Origin: JALRHH01 sp964590315
GTDB taxonomy: Bacteria > Patescibacteriota > Saccharimonadia > Saccharimonadales > JALRHH01
Direction: 5' to 3'
Assembly (NCBI GenBank): GCA_964590315.1
Contig: CAZPVS010000011.1
Location: forward strand, 1-33,087
Length of the DNA stretch: 33,087 nucleotides
Part shown: in pieces, positions 22,173 to 30,569 of the stretch
How positions within the stretch are numbered: position 1 is the first letter of the stretch
How the letters are laid out: each line of letters starts with the position of its first letter
Program-made: the position numbers and the translations under genes
The notes under the pieces: generated by a model
Databases searched by the model: none
Seen by the model: the letters and a program-made list of their open reading frames with translations, nothing else
Told to the model about the DNA's origin: nothing

Positions 22173-22394
22173 ATGGTCAAAAACAAGGAAGTTATAGAGC
22201 TAAATGGAGTTGTAGTCGAGGCATTGCCAGGGACTCAATTTCGTGTAGAACTCGAGAATGGCCACAAGATTATAGCTCATGTCGCTGGTAAGATGCGGAA
22301 ACATTATATCCGTCTCGTGCCAGGTGATAGCGTTAAGGTCGAGTTGACCCCTTATGATCTTTCTAAGGGCAGAATCACCTACCGCCAGTCTTAG
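22173..22394 (+). CDS. infA: Translation initiation factor IF-1
   Basis: IF-1 occupies the 30S A site during initiation. IELNGVVVEALPGTQFRVELENGH, HVAGKMRKHYIRLVPGDSVKVELTPYDLSKGRITYR (read in parts) is the complete OB-fold; 73 residues match the family's 72. The ATG at 22173 fits the family start (MVKNKEVIEL). There is no ribosome binding site near it, and an in-frame TTG at 22146 would add nine residues. Its own promoter and structured leader set it apart from secY upstream. Confidence 0.95.
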   Translation: MVKNKEVIELNGVVVEALPGTQFRVELENGHKIIAHVAGKMRKHYIRLVPGDSVKVELTPYDLSKGRITYRQS

Positions 22395-22579
22395 TACATT
22401 CACAGAACAGTACACTTTGGGCGTCTTGATACGCTCCGCACTCAGCTTACTTAATGGTACGGCTCGGTATGGATGCTATCACTCACTCCAAATTGCACTG
22501 CCCTGAGAATGTTCTCGGAAAATTATTAATAACTTAAGCAGTGTGTCATTGCTCATACATGAAAGGAACAATGATCCGT
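22395..22579 (+). other. Gap between infA and rpmJ with two hairpins
   Basis: GGGCGT/ACGCTC (22419-22436, one G-U pair) and CTGAGAA/TTCTCGG (22503-22518) can form hairpins. Neither is followed by a T run. No clear promoter is seen, though the stretch after the second hairpin is A/T-rich. infA and rpmJ are often adjacent in other bacteria. Confidence 0.4.
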
Positions 22580-22696
22580 ATGAAAGTACGTGCAAGTGTC
22601 AAGAAGATTAGCCCCGACGACAAGATTGTTCGTCGTAAGGGCCGTTTGTACGTTATTAACAAGCTTAAGCCTAAGCACAAGCAGAGGCAGGGATAA
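22580..22696 (+). CDS. rpmJ: 50S ribosomal protein L36 (zinc-free type)
   Basis: A 38-residue protein that starts MKVRASVKKISPDDK and ends PKHKQRQG, the exact family frame. The usual zinc ligands are gone: the CRNC-like pair is replaced by SPDD and the third cysteine by Asn in VINKLKPKH. The ATG at 22580 gives the standard N terminus. An in-frame ATG three codons earlier (22571) lies too close to the AAGGAA site (22563-22568). It precedes rpsM as in the classical order. Confidence 0.95.
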   Translation: MKVRASVKKISPDDKIVRRKGRLYVINKLKPKHKQRQG

Positions 22697-22753
22697 TGTC
22701 AGAGACATTTAAATCATCAAGAGTACTCAAATACTCCGTAGGAGGATTTTAGT

Positions 22754-23140
22754 ATGGCTCGTATATCAGGTGTCACTATTCCCGACGGTAAGCAAGTCCA
22801 TGTGGCGCTTACCTATGTCTACGGTATCGGTCCAAAAACCGCTGCTGATATTGTGCTGGCTGCGAAAGTAGAACCGACTGTTCGTGTCAAAGATTTGACC
22901 GATTCGGAAATCGCTCGCATTCAAGATGTTATTAACGATAAATGTACCGTTGAAGGTGAACTTCAGCGTATCGTAGCAACTAATATTAAGCGCCTCAAGG
23001 ACATCAACGCGTATCGTGGCCTTCGCCACAAAGCGAACCTTCCGAGCCGTGGCCAACGAACCCGTACCAACGGTCGTACTCGCCGCGGTAAGAAGACTAC
23101 TGTTGGTGGTACCAATAAGAAGGCACCGTCTAAGACATAA
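22754..23140 (+). CDS. rpsM: 30S ribosomal protein S13
   Basis: S13 forms intersubunit bridges with L5 and 23S rRNA and contacts the P-site tRNA. MARISGVTIPDGKQVHVALTY, the helix-hairpin-helix YGIGPKTAADIV and the tail RGLRHKANLPSRGQRTRTNGRTRRGKK (read in parts) are canonical. It has 128 residues. A strong AGGAGG lies 8 bases upstream. It opens the alpha set. Confidence 0.98.
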   Translation: MARISGVTIPDGKQVHVALTYVYGIGPKTAADIVLAAKVEPTVRVKDLTDSEIARIQDVINDKCTVEGELQRIVATNIKRLKDINAYRGLRHKANLPSRGQRTRTNGRTRRGKKTTVGGTNKKAPSKT

Positions 23141-23154
23141 GGAAGGAAAGAGAC

Positions 23155-23550
23155 ATGGCAGAACTATCTACCGCAGCTCGCAAGAAGAAAGCAAAGCGCT
23201 CTGTTCCTTTTGGACAGGTGCACATTCAAGCGACATTTAATAACACCATCATTACGTTCACGGATGCGAATGGTGGCGTACTGGCAGCTTCTAGCGCCGG
23301 TGCCTGTGGTTTCCGTGGGTCTAAGAAAGGCACTGCATACGCTGCCCAGATTGCTGCTGAGCGTGCCGGACAGGCCGTTAAGCAATTACACGGCTTTGCA
23401 AAAGCAGATGTATTCGTTAAGGGCGTCGGCCTGGGCCGTGAGGCTGCTGTCCGTGCACTAAGCGGACTAGACATCGCAGTTGAAGGTATCAAAGATGTGA
23501 CTGGCGTGCCACATGGTGGCGTTCGTCCAAAGAAAGCAAGGAGGGTCTAG
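23155..23550 (+). CDS. rpsK: 30S ribosomal protein S11
   Basis: S11 sits on the 30S platform near the E site. HIQATFNNTIITFTDANGG, SSAGACGFRGSKKGTAYAAQ and the C-terminal HGGVRPKKARRV are diagnostic. It has 131 residues. Its final codons contain AAGGAGGG, the ribosome binding site for rpsD. Confidence 0.98.
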   Translation: MAELSTAARKKKAKRSVPFGQVHIQATFNNTIITFTDANGGVLAASSAGACGFRGSKKGTAYAAQIAAERAGQAVKQLHGFAKADVFVKGVGLGREAAVRALSGLDIAVEGIKDVTGVPHGGVRPKKARRV

Positions 23551-23552
23551 GC

Positions 23553-24170
23553 ATGGCACGTGACACTCAATCTATCGTAAAGATGAGTCGACGTGAAGGC
23601 TATGCACTTCACCCTAAGGCTCACAAAGTACTGATGAAGCGCAACGGCCCACCTGGAATGCAGGGTGGTCGCAACCAGCGCAACAAACCCAGCCAATACA
23701 ACTTGCAACTTCGTGAGAAGCAGAAGGTTAAGCGACTTTACGGCCTCCTGGAGAAGCAATTCTCCAACCTAATGGCTGAGGCCAGTCGTCGCCAGGGACA
23801 ATCAGGTGCAACATTGTTGCAGTTCCTAGAACAACGAGCAGACAACGCCGTATACCGCGCAGGCTTTGCATCGTCTCGCCGCGCAGCCCGTCAGCTCATG
23901 ACCCATGGTCATTTTGAACTCAATGGTCGACGTGTCGATATCCCATCCATCCGATTAAAACCAGGTGATGTATTAGTACTTCGTGCTAAGAGTCAGACGA
24001 ACGAATACTTTAAGAAGATTGACGATGTCAGTCCTGCTCCAAGTGAAACCCCAGGCTGGCTGAAGGTCAACCGTAAAAAGTTTGAAGTTACAGTAACTGG
24101 CGTTCCTACCCGTGAGGAAGCAGAGCCAGATATTAATGAACAATTAATCGTGGAATACTACTCACGTTAA
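23553..24170 (+). CDS. rpsD: 30S ribosomal protein S4 (zinc-free type)
   Basis: S4 initiates 30S assembly and in E. coli represses the alpha operon. LREKQKVKRLYGLLEKQF and the S4 RNA-binding domain (RADNAVYRAGFASSRRAARQLMTHGHFELNGRRVDIPS, read in parts) identify it, with a C-terminal DINEQLIVEYYSR. It has 205 residues. The N terminus has no cysteines, so it is the type without the zinc cluster. Confidence 0.98.
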   Translation: MARDTQSIVKMSRREGYALHPKAHKVLMKRNGPPGMQGGRNQRNKPSQYNLQLREKQKVKRLYGLLEKQFSNLMAEASRRQGQSGATLLQFLEQRADNAVYRAGFASSRRAARQLMTHGHFELNGRRVDIPSIRLKPGDVLVLRAKSQTNEYFKKIDDVSPAPSETPGWLKVNRKKFEVTVTGVPTREEAEPDINEQLIVEYYSR

Positions 24171-24187
24171 CGGAGGCTAGAAGGAAT

Positions 24188-25129
24188 ATGTCAAAAATGA
24201 TCCACACACCAGGAGTTGTCAACGTTGATGAGCACGCTGCAACCAGCGCAACGTTTACTGTTGAGCCTCTCCACACCGGTTACGGTATGACCCTTGGTAA
24301 CTCTCTCCGCCGTGTACTGTTGAGCAGTATTGCCGGTGCAGCAGTTACCGCTTTCAAGGTCGAAGGCGCTACCCATGAATTCACTACGTTACCCGGCGTT
24401 AAGGAAGATGTCGTTGACATCATGCTTAACCTCAAGGGTGTACGTTTCCGTGTTTTTGGCGGCGAAGCACAAACATTGCGTATTGTTAAAAAAGGTAAAG
24501 GAACCGTTACCGCTAAAGACATTCAGGAAAATGCTGATGTTGAAGTAGTAAACCCTGACCACGTTATTGCAACTATCGATGATGACAAGGCAAACTTTGT
24601 CATGGACTTGGTTGTCGAAGCAGGTCGTGGATACCGAACGATTGAAGAGGGTGCGAGCCGTAAGGCAAGCGATATGATCGCTGTCGATGCCATCTTTACA
24701 CCTGTACTCCGTGTCCGATATAAGGTTGAGAACACTCGTGTTGGCCAGATGACCAACCTCGACAAACTCCACCTGACCGTTGATACAGATGGTTCTATTA
24801 CTCCTCGTGATGCGTTTGAAGAAGCAGCAGCCATACTGGTCAACCAGTACACTGCGCTTGCCGGTCAGACTCGTGTAGAGTCAGCTGCGCACAACGTTGC
24901 AGGTGACAGCGGCGACGCTGCTACTGACAGCGATGAACCTGCTGAACTTATGACGTCTATTGAAGACCTCAATCTTAGCGCTCGTACTACCAATGCACTG
25001 ATTAATAACGATATTCACACACTCAAGGATCTATTTTCACTGAGCGATGGCGAACTTCGTGAATTAAAAGGGTTTGGCAGCAAGGCTCTCGACGAAGTCA
25101 AAGAAAAGTTAGCGGAGTTGGAGCTGTAA
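24188..25129 (+). CDS. rpoA: RNA polymerase alpha subunit
   Basis: Alpha dimerises to start core assembly. The N-terminal domain has TLGNSLRRVLLSSIAGAAVTAFKVEG and HEFTTLPGVKEDVVDIMLNLKGVR (read in parts). The C-terminal domain (about residues 258-313) has DLNLSARTTNALINNDIHTLKDL, where the Arg and Asn that bind UP elements and activators are kept, and GFGSKALDEVKEKLAEL. An acidic linker joins the domains. It has 313 residues, typical. GGAGG and AAGGA lie just upstream. Confidence 0.98.
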   Translation: MSKMIHTPGVVNVDEHAATSATFTVEPLHTGYGMTLGNSLRRVLLSSIAGAAVTAFKVEGATHEFTTLPGVKEDVVDIMLNLKGVRFRVFGGEAQTLRIVKKGKGTVTAKDIQENADVEVVNPDHVIATIDDDKANFVMDLVVEAGRGYRTIEEGASRKASDMIAVDAIFTPVLRVRYKVENTRVGQMTNLDKLHLTVDTDGSITPRDAFEEAAAILVNQYTALAGQTRVESAAHNVAGDSGDAATDSDEPAELMTSIEDLNLSARTTNALINNDIHTLKDLFSLSDGELRELKGFGSKALDEVKEKLAELEL

Positions 25130-25130
25130 G

Positions 25131-25604
25131 ATGCATCGTCACGGATATCAAGGAAGAAAGTTCCATAGGGAACGGGATCAGCGCCGAGCACTCATGAAGG
25201 GCCTCGCTGATTCACTTATCAAATATGAGACGATTGAGACGACATTGCCCAAGGCAAAAGAAGTTGTTCCATACGTAGAAAAACTCATAACAAAGGCTAA
25301 GAAAGGCGACCTCCATAACCGTCGCCAAGTAATTGCTGACCTGCAGACGATTGCAAGCGCGCATAAGCTCGTTGATGAAATCGCTCCAAAACTTACCGGT
25401 CGTAACAGTGGCCATCTCCGCGTAGAACGCACTCGTGTTCGTCGTGGCGACAATGCCCAGCTTGCCCGTGTCAGCTTTGTAGACGATCTCAAAGAGGCTC
25501 CTGTTGCTAAGAAGGCCGTACCAAAGGCTCCTGCGGCAGAAAAGGTTGAGAAGCCAGTCGCTACCAAGAAGCCTGCAGCCAAGAAAGCTGAGGAGAAGAA
25601 ATAA
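25131..25604 (+). CDS. rplQ: 50S ribosomal protein L17
   Basis: L17 lies near the tunnel exit. MHRHGYQGRKFHRERDQRRALMKGLADSLI (read in parts), TTLPKAKEVVPYVEKLITKAK and RRGDNAQLARVSFV are typical. At 157 residues it has an extra tail of about 40 residues of Ala, Pro and Lys (AEKVEKPVATKKPAAKKAEE). The tail codes AGGAG for rplM, whose ATG overlaps the stop. One base separates it from rpoA. Confidence 0.97.
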   Translation: MHRHGYQGRKFHRERDQRRALMKGLADSLIKYETIETTLPKAKEVVPYVEKLITKAKKGDLHNRRQVIADLQTIASAHKLVDEIAPKLTGRNSGHLRVERTRVRRGDNAQLARVSFVDDLKEAPVAKKAVPKAPAAEKVEKPVATKKPAAKKAEEKK

Positions 25605-26047
25605 TGAAGACCTTTAGTGCAAAACCAACCGATGTCGAGCGCAAGTGGTACGTTGTTGACGCTTCAGAAGCTCCCTTAGGCCGCATTTCCACCCAGGTAG
25701 CCACGCTACTTACGGGTAAGGGTAAGCCACAATTTACAAAGCATATTGACTGTGGCGACTACGTCATTGTTATCAATGCTGACAATCTGGTTGTTACCGG
25801 CAACAAAATGGAAAACAAAATGTATTATCGCCACAGTGGGTTCCCCGGCGGACTCAAAGCATTCCGACTCAAGGAAAAGATGGCAAAAGACTCCACGGAA
25901 GTTATCGTTAAGGCGATCCGTGGGATGCTTCCGGTCAATAAACTCCGTGATGGGCGGCTCGCTCGCTTAAAAGTGTACGCAGGTAGCGAGCACAACCACG
26001 AAGCGCAGAAACCAGAGAAGCTTTCAATGACAAAGGAAGGTAAATAA
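25604..26047 (+). CDS. rplM: 50S ribosomal protein L13
   Basis: L13 is an early 50S assembly protein. KWYVVDASEAPLGRISTQVATLL, HIDCGDYVIVINADNLVVTG, YYRHSGFPGGLKAF and AIRGMLPVNKLRDGRLARLKVYAGSEHNH (read in parts) identify it. It has 147 residues. It is coupled by TAATG to both rplQ and rpsI. The alpha set and the L13-S9 pair are thus one unit here. Confidence 0.98.
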   Translation: MKTFSAKPTDVERKWYVVDASEAPLGRISTQVATLLTGKGKPQFTKHIDCGDYVIVINADNLVVTGNKMENKMYYRHSGFPGGLKAFRLKEKMAKDSTEVIVKAIRGMLPVNKLRDGRLARLKVYAGSEHNHEAQKPEKLSMTKEGK

Positions 26048-26445
26048 TGGCTGCACAGAACTATTTCTACGCCCTGGGCCGTCGCAAGAGCGCAACTGCT
26101 CGTGTTCGTTTACAGAGTGGCAAAGGCAATGTGGTTATCAACAGCAAAGATGCCAACGATTACTTCGAAAACAGCAAGACTTTGCTCGCAGAACTCCAGA
26201 AGCCTTTTGGCGTACTAGAGATCGAGAACAAGTTTGATGTGAGCGTGGTCGTGTCCGGTGGTGGACATGCTGGTCAAGCCGATGCTATCCGGCTTGGTAT
26301 CGCAAAAGCACTTGTATTGCTGAACGAAGACTACAAAGGTACGCTTCGTCGCGCTGATTTGCTCGGACGTGACCCCCGTGAGAAAGAACGTAAGAAGTTC
26401 GGCCTCAAGGGTGCCCGTAAGCAACGCCAGTTCACTAAGCGTTAA
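26047..26445 (+). CDS. rpsI: 30S ribosomal protein S9
   Basis: S9's C-terminal tail touches the P-site tRNA. YALGRRKSATARVRL, VSGGGHAGQADAIRLGIAKAL and RRADLLGRDPREKERKKFGLKGARKQRQFTKR (read in parts) are canonical, including the terminal Lys-Arg. It has 132 residues. It ends the large ribosomal block; two hairpins and a terminator follow. Confidence 0.98.
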   Translation: MAAQNYFYALGRRKSATARVRLQSGKGNVVINSKDANDYFENSKTLLAELQKPFGVLEIENKFDVSVVVSGGGHAGQADAIRLGIAKALVLLNEDYKGTLRRADLLGRDPREKERKKFGLKGARKQRQFTKR

Positions 26446-26451
26446 ATATAG

Positions 26452-26477
26452 TGAGAGAACCAGGATAGGTTCTCTCA
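26452..26477 (+). other. Long perfect hairpin after rpsI
   Basis: TGAGAGAACC (26452-26461) and GGTTCTCTCA (26468-26477) pair over 10 bases with loop AGGATA. No T run follows, so it may protect the mRNA 3' end or act together with the terminator 60 bases on. A smaller CTCTTTC/GAAAGAG hairpin (26510-26525) lies between. Confidence 0.6.
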
Positions 26478-26532
26478 TCGAGCAGGGAAATCACAGATTT
26501 CTCTGGCAGCTCTTTCCTGAAAGAGGAAAACT

Positions 26533-26560
26533 AAAAGACCGGAATCAATCCGGTCTTTTA
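26533..26560 (+). terminator. Intrinsic terminator of the rpsI unit
   Basis: Perfect 11-base arms AAAAGACCGGA and TCCGGTCTTTT around loop ATCAA. Confidence 0.92.
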
Positions 26561-26596
26561 TTCTACGCTCAAACTTCTCAAGCGGATTACTTCTTT

Positions 26597-26605
26597 TGGT
26601 ATAGT
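26597..26605 (+). promoter_or_regulatory. Extended -10 promoter of the methyltransferase gene
   Basis: TGGTATAGT (TG, one base, TATAGT) ends 11 bases before the ATG at 26617, predicting a leader of about 5 bases. No good -35 box. Confidence 0.55.
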
Positions 26606-26616
26606 TAACTACATAT

Positions 26617-27618
26617 ATGGGTAAGAAATCTTTAAACGATAAATTAGAGCTGAAGAAACAGCAGTGGGTTGAGCGGACTGCCGAGGTTTTGCATGTTTCC
26701 GAGGAGACAACAAAACATCTATTGTCTATTCCTAGGCAGCAGAGTATACGCATTAATCCCCTCACTGGCGTGCCACAAGATACCCTGGAGGAACTTAGAG
26801 GGCTTGGGTGGAAAGGACAGCCAGTTACGTGGTGCGAGCACGGCTTCAGTATTGAAGAAGGCCTACAGGCAATTAAGGACAGTGCTCTGGTGACAAATGG
26901 GCAGGTGTATATACAAAATGCCGCAAGTTGGTTGCCGATACTTGCCCTAGATTCGCAGCCGGACCAGACAGTCCTTGACGTATGTGCGGCGCCGGGTGGT
27001 AAAACAAGTCATATTGCGGCCTGCACCAATGACAACGCATACATCACCGCTAATGATAATTCTCGGCCACGTCTCGCAAAGCTGCGCAGTAACTTGAATC
27101 GCTTGGGTGTGCAGAATGTTGATTATACGTTATATGACGCGACACAATTATCTAAGAAATTAGAGGGGCAGCAATTTGACAAGATATTGCTCGATGCACC
27201 GTGTAGCGGCGAGGGGATGATGACATTAGACAGCAAAAAGGATTTTGCAACATGGTCTGTTGCACATATTAAGCGGCTCCAACAGCTTCAAAAGAGAATT
27301 CTTTCACAAGCATGGCAACTCCTCGCGCCCGGCGGAACGCTGGTATACAGCACCTGCACTATGGCACCCGAAGAAAACGAAGCGGTTATTGATTATCTAC
27401 TGCGGCACAATGATGATGCCATGATTCAGCTCATCAAGCTGGATCTACCTAATCGTGTTGCGCCTGTACAGCAATGGAACGGCAAGCAATTTGACCCTAC
27501 TCTCCAGTTTGCTATGCGTCTCATCCCTAGCTCGGATATCGAAGCATTTTTTGTTTGCAAGCTCACTAAATCAGGGGAAACATCATTACAACTTTCACAA
27601 CCGGTTGCTGATAACTGA
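26617..27618 (+). CDS. RsmB/RsmF-type RNA (cytosine-5) methyltransferase
   Basis: It belongs to the NOL1/NOP2/Sun family of SAM-dependent m5C methyltransferases. Seen: SAM-binding DVCAAPGGKT (121-130), motif IV LLDAPCSGEG with Cys 196, and motif VI YSTCTMAPEENE with Cys 247, the two-cysteine pair used in the reaction. The N-terminal part (QQSIRINPLTG) matches the RsmF-like N-terminal domain. At 333 residues it lacks the extra C-terminal region of long RsmF proteins. The likely substrate is 16S rRNA, but the exact cytosine cannot be told. The gene has no ribosome binding site and starts close to a -10 box. Its stop codon overlaps the next terminator hairpin. Confidence 0.9.
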   Translation: MGKKSLNDKLELKKQQWVERTAEVLHVSEETTKHLLSIPRQQSIRINPLTGVPQDTLEELRGLGWKGQPVTWCEHGFSIEEGLQAIKDSALVTNGQVYIQNAASWLPILALDSQPDQTVLDVCAAPGGKTSHIAACTNDNAYITANDNSRPRLAKLRSNLNRLGVQNVDYTLYDATQLSKKLEGQQFDKILLDAPCSGEGMMTLDSKKDFATWSVAHIKRLQQLQKRILSQAWQLLAPGGTLVYSTCTMAPEENEAVIDYLLRHNDDAMIQLIKLDLPNRVAPVQQWNGKQFDPTLQFAMRLIPSSDIEAFFVCKLTKSGETSLQLSQPVADN

Positions 27619-27654
27619 AGCGAGCTTCGTTTTACTGCTTGCTACTTGTATAAT
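27616..27654 (+). promoter_or_regulatory. Compact terminator-promoter module before trpS
   Basis: GAAGCGAGCTTC (27617-27628) forms a small hairpin followed by GTTTT. TATAAT (27649-27654), preceded by CTTG, lies 20 bases on and ends 10 bases before the trpS ATG, so the leader is about 4 bases. A similar module stands at 30570-30608. Confidence 0.6.
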
Positions 27655-27664
27655 TGTCTGTAAG

Positions 27665-28702
27665 ATGAGTAAACCGGTAATACTGACGGGGCTACGAGCC
27701 AATAATGACCTCCACATAGGGAACTACCTGGGCGCTTTGCTACCGATGATCGATATGGCCAAGAACAAGTCTGGTGAATACCAGGTCAATCTGTTTGTGC
27801 CTGACCTTCACAGCTTTACGACGCCAATTGACCATGGCAAGTTACAGGAAGCTATTATGAATAACCTCCGTGTCTATGTAGCTGCAGGACTCCCGCTTGA
27901 TAACCCCGATGTTTACATATACCGACAGAGCTATATTCCAGCCCACAGCGAGCTTACCTGGATCCTCGACTGCTTCACTGGTATGGGTGAAATGGGTCGC
28001 ATGACGCAGTTCAAGGACAAATCAACGAAACTTAACGAAGATCGTATCAGTATCGGATTATTTAACTATCCGGTTTTAATGGCTGCAGATATTTTATTAT
28101 ATAGCGCTACATATGTGCCGGTGGGTGATGACCAGACACAACATCTTGAGTTTTCCAGGGACATAGCAGAACGATTAAACGGACAATTCGGTGAGCTGTT
28201 CACTGTGCCTAAACCAGTCAAGGAGCAACATGCGTTCTTTGGCAAAGACCAAGGACTCCGTATTAAAGACCTTGCTGATCCTACCAAGAAAATGAGTAAG
28301 AGCGACGAAACAGGCAAGGGCGTTATTTTCCTGACCGATACACCAGAAGTAGCGCATAAGAAGGTGATGAGCGCCACTACAGATAGCGTTGGTGAGATCA
28401 ATTATGATTATGAAAAACAGCCTGGAATCAGTAGTCTGATTGACCTGATGGCACTGCTCAGCGGCACTGATAAGCAAGAAACTATCAAGAAAGTTCAGGG
28501 TCAGACCATGTACGGCCCGTTTAAGACGCAAGTTGCAGATCTAATCGCAGGATTTTTGAGAGATTTCCAGGCAAAGTTAGGGGCAGTCGATGACGCAGCA
28601 CTTGTCTCCAAACTTGAGGAGAGTGAAAAGGTTATGAACGAACAGGCGAATGCTACTCTCTTAAAAGTCCAGCAAGCAGTAGGACTAAGATCAAGGAAGT
28701 AA
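27665..28702 (+). CDS. trpS: Tryptophan--tRNA ligase
   Basis: TrpRS charges tRNA-Trp. It is a class I synthetase with the HIGH-type motif HIGN (17-20) in NDLHIGNYLGALLP and the KMSKS motif at 209-213, plus the tryptophan-pocket region with FTGMGEMGRMTQFKDK and the VPVGDDQTQHLEFSRDIAERLN block. It has 345 residues, slightly longer than typical. The ATG at 27665 gives the standard N terminus; the frame open further upstream overlaps the previous gene. Almost no leader and no ribosome binding site. Its stop overlaps the start of the pseudouridine synthase (TAATG). Confidence 0.97.
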   Translation: MSKPVILTGLRANNDLHIGNYLGALLPMIDMAKNKSGEYQVNLFVPDLHSFTTPIDHGKLQEAIMNNLRVYVAAGLPLDNPDVYIYRQSYIPAHSELTWILDCFTGMGEMGRMTQFKDKSTKLNEDRISIGLFNYPVLMAADILLYSATYVPVGDDQTQHLEFSRDIAERLNGQFGELFTVPKPVKEQHAFFGKDQGLRIKDLADPTKKMSKSDETGKGVIFLTDTPEVAHKKVMSATTDSVGEINYDYEKQPGISSLIDLMALLSGTDKQETIKKVQGQTMYGPFKTQVADLIAGFLRDFQAKLGAVDDAALVSKLEESEKVMNEQANATLLKVQQAVGLRSRK

Positions 28703-29610
28703 TGGCTAATCTGAATATTTCTCGTGCAGAGCGTCTCGATATGCGCGTTATCGCCATGTATCCTGATTTGACGCGGAGCGTAGCCGCCAAGCTTATTGAA
28801 AAAGGCAAGGTTACCGTCAACGGAAAGGTAATAGAGAAGGCCGGATATAAGCTCAAACCAGGTGATGAAATTATTGCAGAGTACAACTACGAGCTGATGA
28901 CCGCAATTCCGTCTATCGAACTGTCAGTCATCTACGAAGATGACGATTGTGTGGTTGTTGAGAAACCCATTGGTATATTGACCCACAGCAAGGGAGATTT
29001 TAACCCTGAAGCCACCGTTGCATCATGGCTAGCAGAACACTTAGTTAAGGCCGGGAAAACGCCTCTCTGGTTACTCGAGAAGGATGTAGAGACAGGCAGC
29101 CCGCACAACCCTAGGGCTGGCATAGTGCATCGGCTTGATCGCGCTACATCTGGTGTGATGATCTGCGCAAAGACACCTGCGGCACTAAAGCATTTGCAAA
29201 AACAGTTTAGCCAACGCAAGACTAAGAAGACATACATTGCAGTTGTGGACGGTCACATGCGGCCGCAACATGCCATTATTGATATGCCCATTGCCCGTAA
29301 TCCTAAAAAACCGAAAACATTTCATGCCAGCACGCAGGGCAAACCCTCAATAACTGAATATCACGTTATGCAGAGTGGGGAAATGTATGACCTTGTTGAA
29401 CTTAAGCCTGTGACTGGCCGTACTCATCAGCTCCGCGTTCACTTGAGTCATCAAGGCCATCCCATCGTTGGCGATACATTTTATAACGGGCCGCGTGCGG
29501 ATAGGCTATATCTTCATGCTCACTCATTAGAAATCACCCTGCCAAATAAGCAACGAAAAGTATTTACGGTTCCAGTACCCGAAGCATTTAATACGCTACT
29601 ACGATCATGA
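28702..29610 (+). CDS. RluA-family rRNA pseudouridine synthase
   Basis: An N-terminal S4 RNA-binding domain (about 7-60, TRSVAAKLIEKGKVTVNGKVI) is followed by the pseudouridine synthase domain with the catalytic motif HRLDRATSG (143-151, Asp 146) and the C-terminal GRTHQLRVHLSHQGHPIVGD. It has 302 residues. The layout is that of RluD/RluC, which modify 23S rRNA, but the target uridines cannot be assigned. It is coupled to trpS by a one-base overlap and to the next gene by ATGA. The AAGGAAG site lies in the trpS tail. Confidence 0.93.
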   Translation: MANLNISRAERLDMRVIAMYPDLTRSVAAKLIEKGKVTVNGKVIEKAGYKLKPGDEIIAEYNYELMTAIPSIELSVIYEDDDCVVVEKPIGILTHSKGDFNPEATVASWLAEHLVKAGKTPLWLLEKDVETGSPHNPRAGIVHRLDRATSGVMICAKTPAALKHLQKQFSQRKTKKTYIAVVDGHMRPQHAIIDMPIARNPKKPKTFHASTQGKPSITEYHVMQSGEMYDLVELKPVTGRTHQLRVHLSHQGHPIVGDTFYNGPRADRLYLHAHSLEITLPNKQRKVFTVPVPEAFNTLLRS

Positions 29611-30473
29611 TGGAACGATTGATACTCCACGAACGGACACGCAAAGGGCTTGAGCAGGTTATTGCCGGCGGCGCGCATGCAATAATGATTGAGGGTACGA
29701 TAGGTTCCGGCAAGGAAACACTTGCGCATGCACTTGCACAGACATTGCTCGGCGCGGACGCCTACGCATCGGCACCTTATTTCAAAGAGATATATCCTGA
29801 CGATAAGACCATGACAATCGAGCAGATTAGAGATGCCCAGAAATTCCTCCAACTCAAAACAACTGGCAATAGGGCAATACGGCGTGTCATTATCTTTCAT
29901 TCGGCAGACAGTATGAGCATTGAAGCGCAGAATGCCCTCTTAAAGATTCTTGAAGAGCCGCCTCTCGATACTGTCCTTATCCTGACAATACGCAATCGCC
30001 ATAATATTAAACCCACCATTCACTCTCGTGTGCAGCAGATCGGCATCCTTCCGCCTGCTCGCGCAGCGGTTATTGATTATTTTACCGAGCAAGGCTTCAG
30101 TAAACTGCACATTGAGCGGGCCTTTATGCTGAGTAACGGCAGTATGGGCTTAATGACGGCCATCTTGAACGAACAAGACGATCACCAACTCAACGCACAC
30201 ATACAATTTGCTAAGCAACTCTACGGCATGAGTGCCTTTGAACGCCTAAAACATGTAGAAGAGATAAGCAAGGATAAGACGCAATTACCGGATATACTTT
30301 TTGCCTGTAAGCGTATTTGCTTAGGTGCACTCGAAGGATCTGCCTTAAAAAACCAGAGCCGTAGCGTCGTATCATGGCATAAGCAGCTGAAGCTTATATT
30401 GGATTGCGAAGCCGCATTACCTTCAAACCCCAATACAAAGCTTCTGCTCACCAATCTTTTCTTGCATATGTAA
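29607..30473 (+). CDS. DNA polymerase III delta'-like clamp loader subunit
   Basis: The P-loop-like GTIGSGKET (30-38), SADSMSIEAQNALLKILEEPP (read in parts) and the SRC-like TIHSRV identify a delta'/gamma type AAA+ clamp loader protein. Delta' proteins usually carry a four-cysteine zinc module after the P-loop region; here that segment (about 45-85) has no cysteine. It has 288 residues, shorter than E. coli holB (334). It overlaps the pseudouridine synthase stop by four bases. I leave the symbol open because gamma/tau proteins share these motifs, although the size favours holB. Confidence 0.82.
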   Translation: MMERLILHERTRKGLEQVIAGGAHAIMIEGTIGSGKETLAHALAQTLLGADAYASAPYFKEIYPDDKTMTIEQIRDAQKFLQLKTTGNRAIRRVIIFHSADSMSIEAQNALLKILEEPPLDTVLILTIRNRHNIKPTIHSRVQQIGILPPARAAVIDYFTEQGFSKLHIERAFMLSNGSMGLMTAILNEQDDHQLNAHIQFAKQLYGMSAFERLKHVEEISKDKTQLPDILFACKRICLGALEGSALKNQSRSVVSWHKQLKLILDCEAALPSNPNTKLLLTNLFLHM

Positions 30474-30494
30474 TGTCGAGGTAGGCGGTACTCT

Positions 30495-30520
30495 CGAAGA
30501 ATGAGCAAGCTCCTTCTTCG
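30495..30520. other. Long hairpin downstream of the delta' gene
   Basis: CGAAGAATGAGC and GCTCCTTCTTCG pair with one mismatch around AA. No T run follows on the plus strand. It may mark the 3' end of the trpS-delta' unit. Confidence 0.55.
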
Positions 30521-30569
30521 CTCCGTTCCTATGTTATAACTATCGTTTACGGCGGAATGCTCGATAAAT

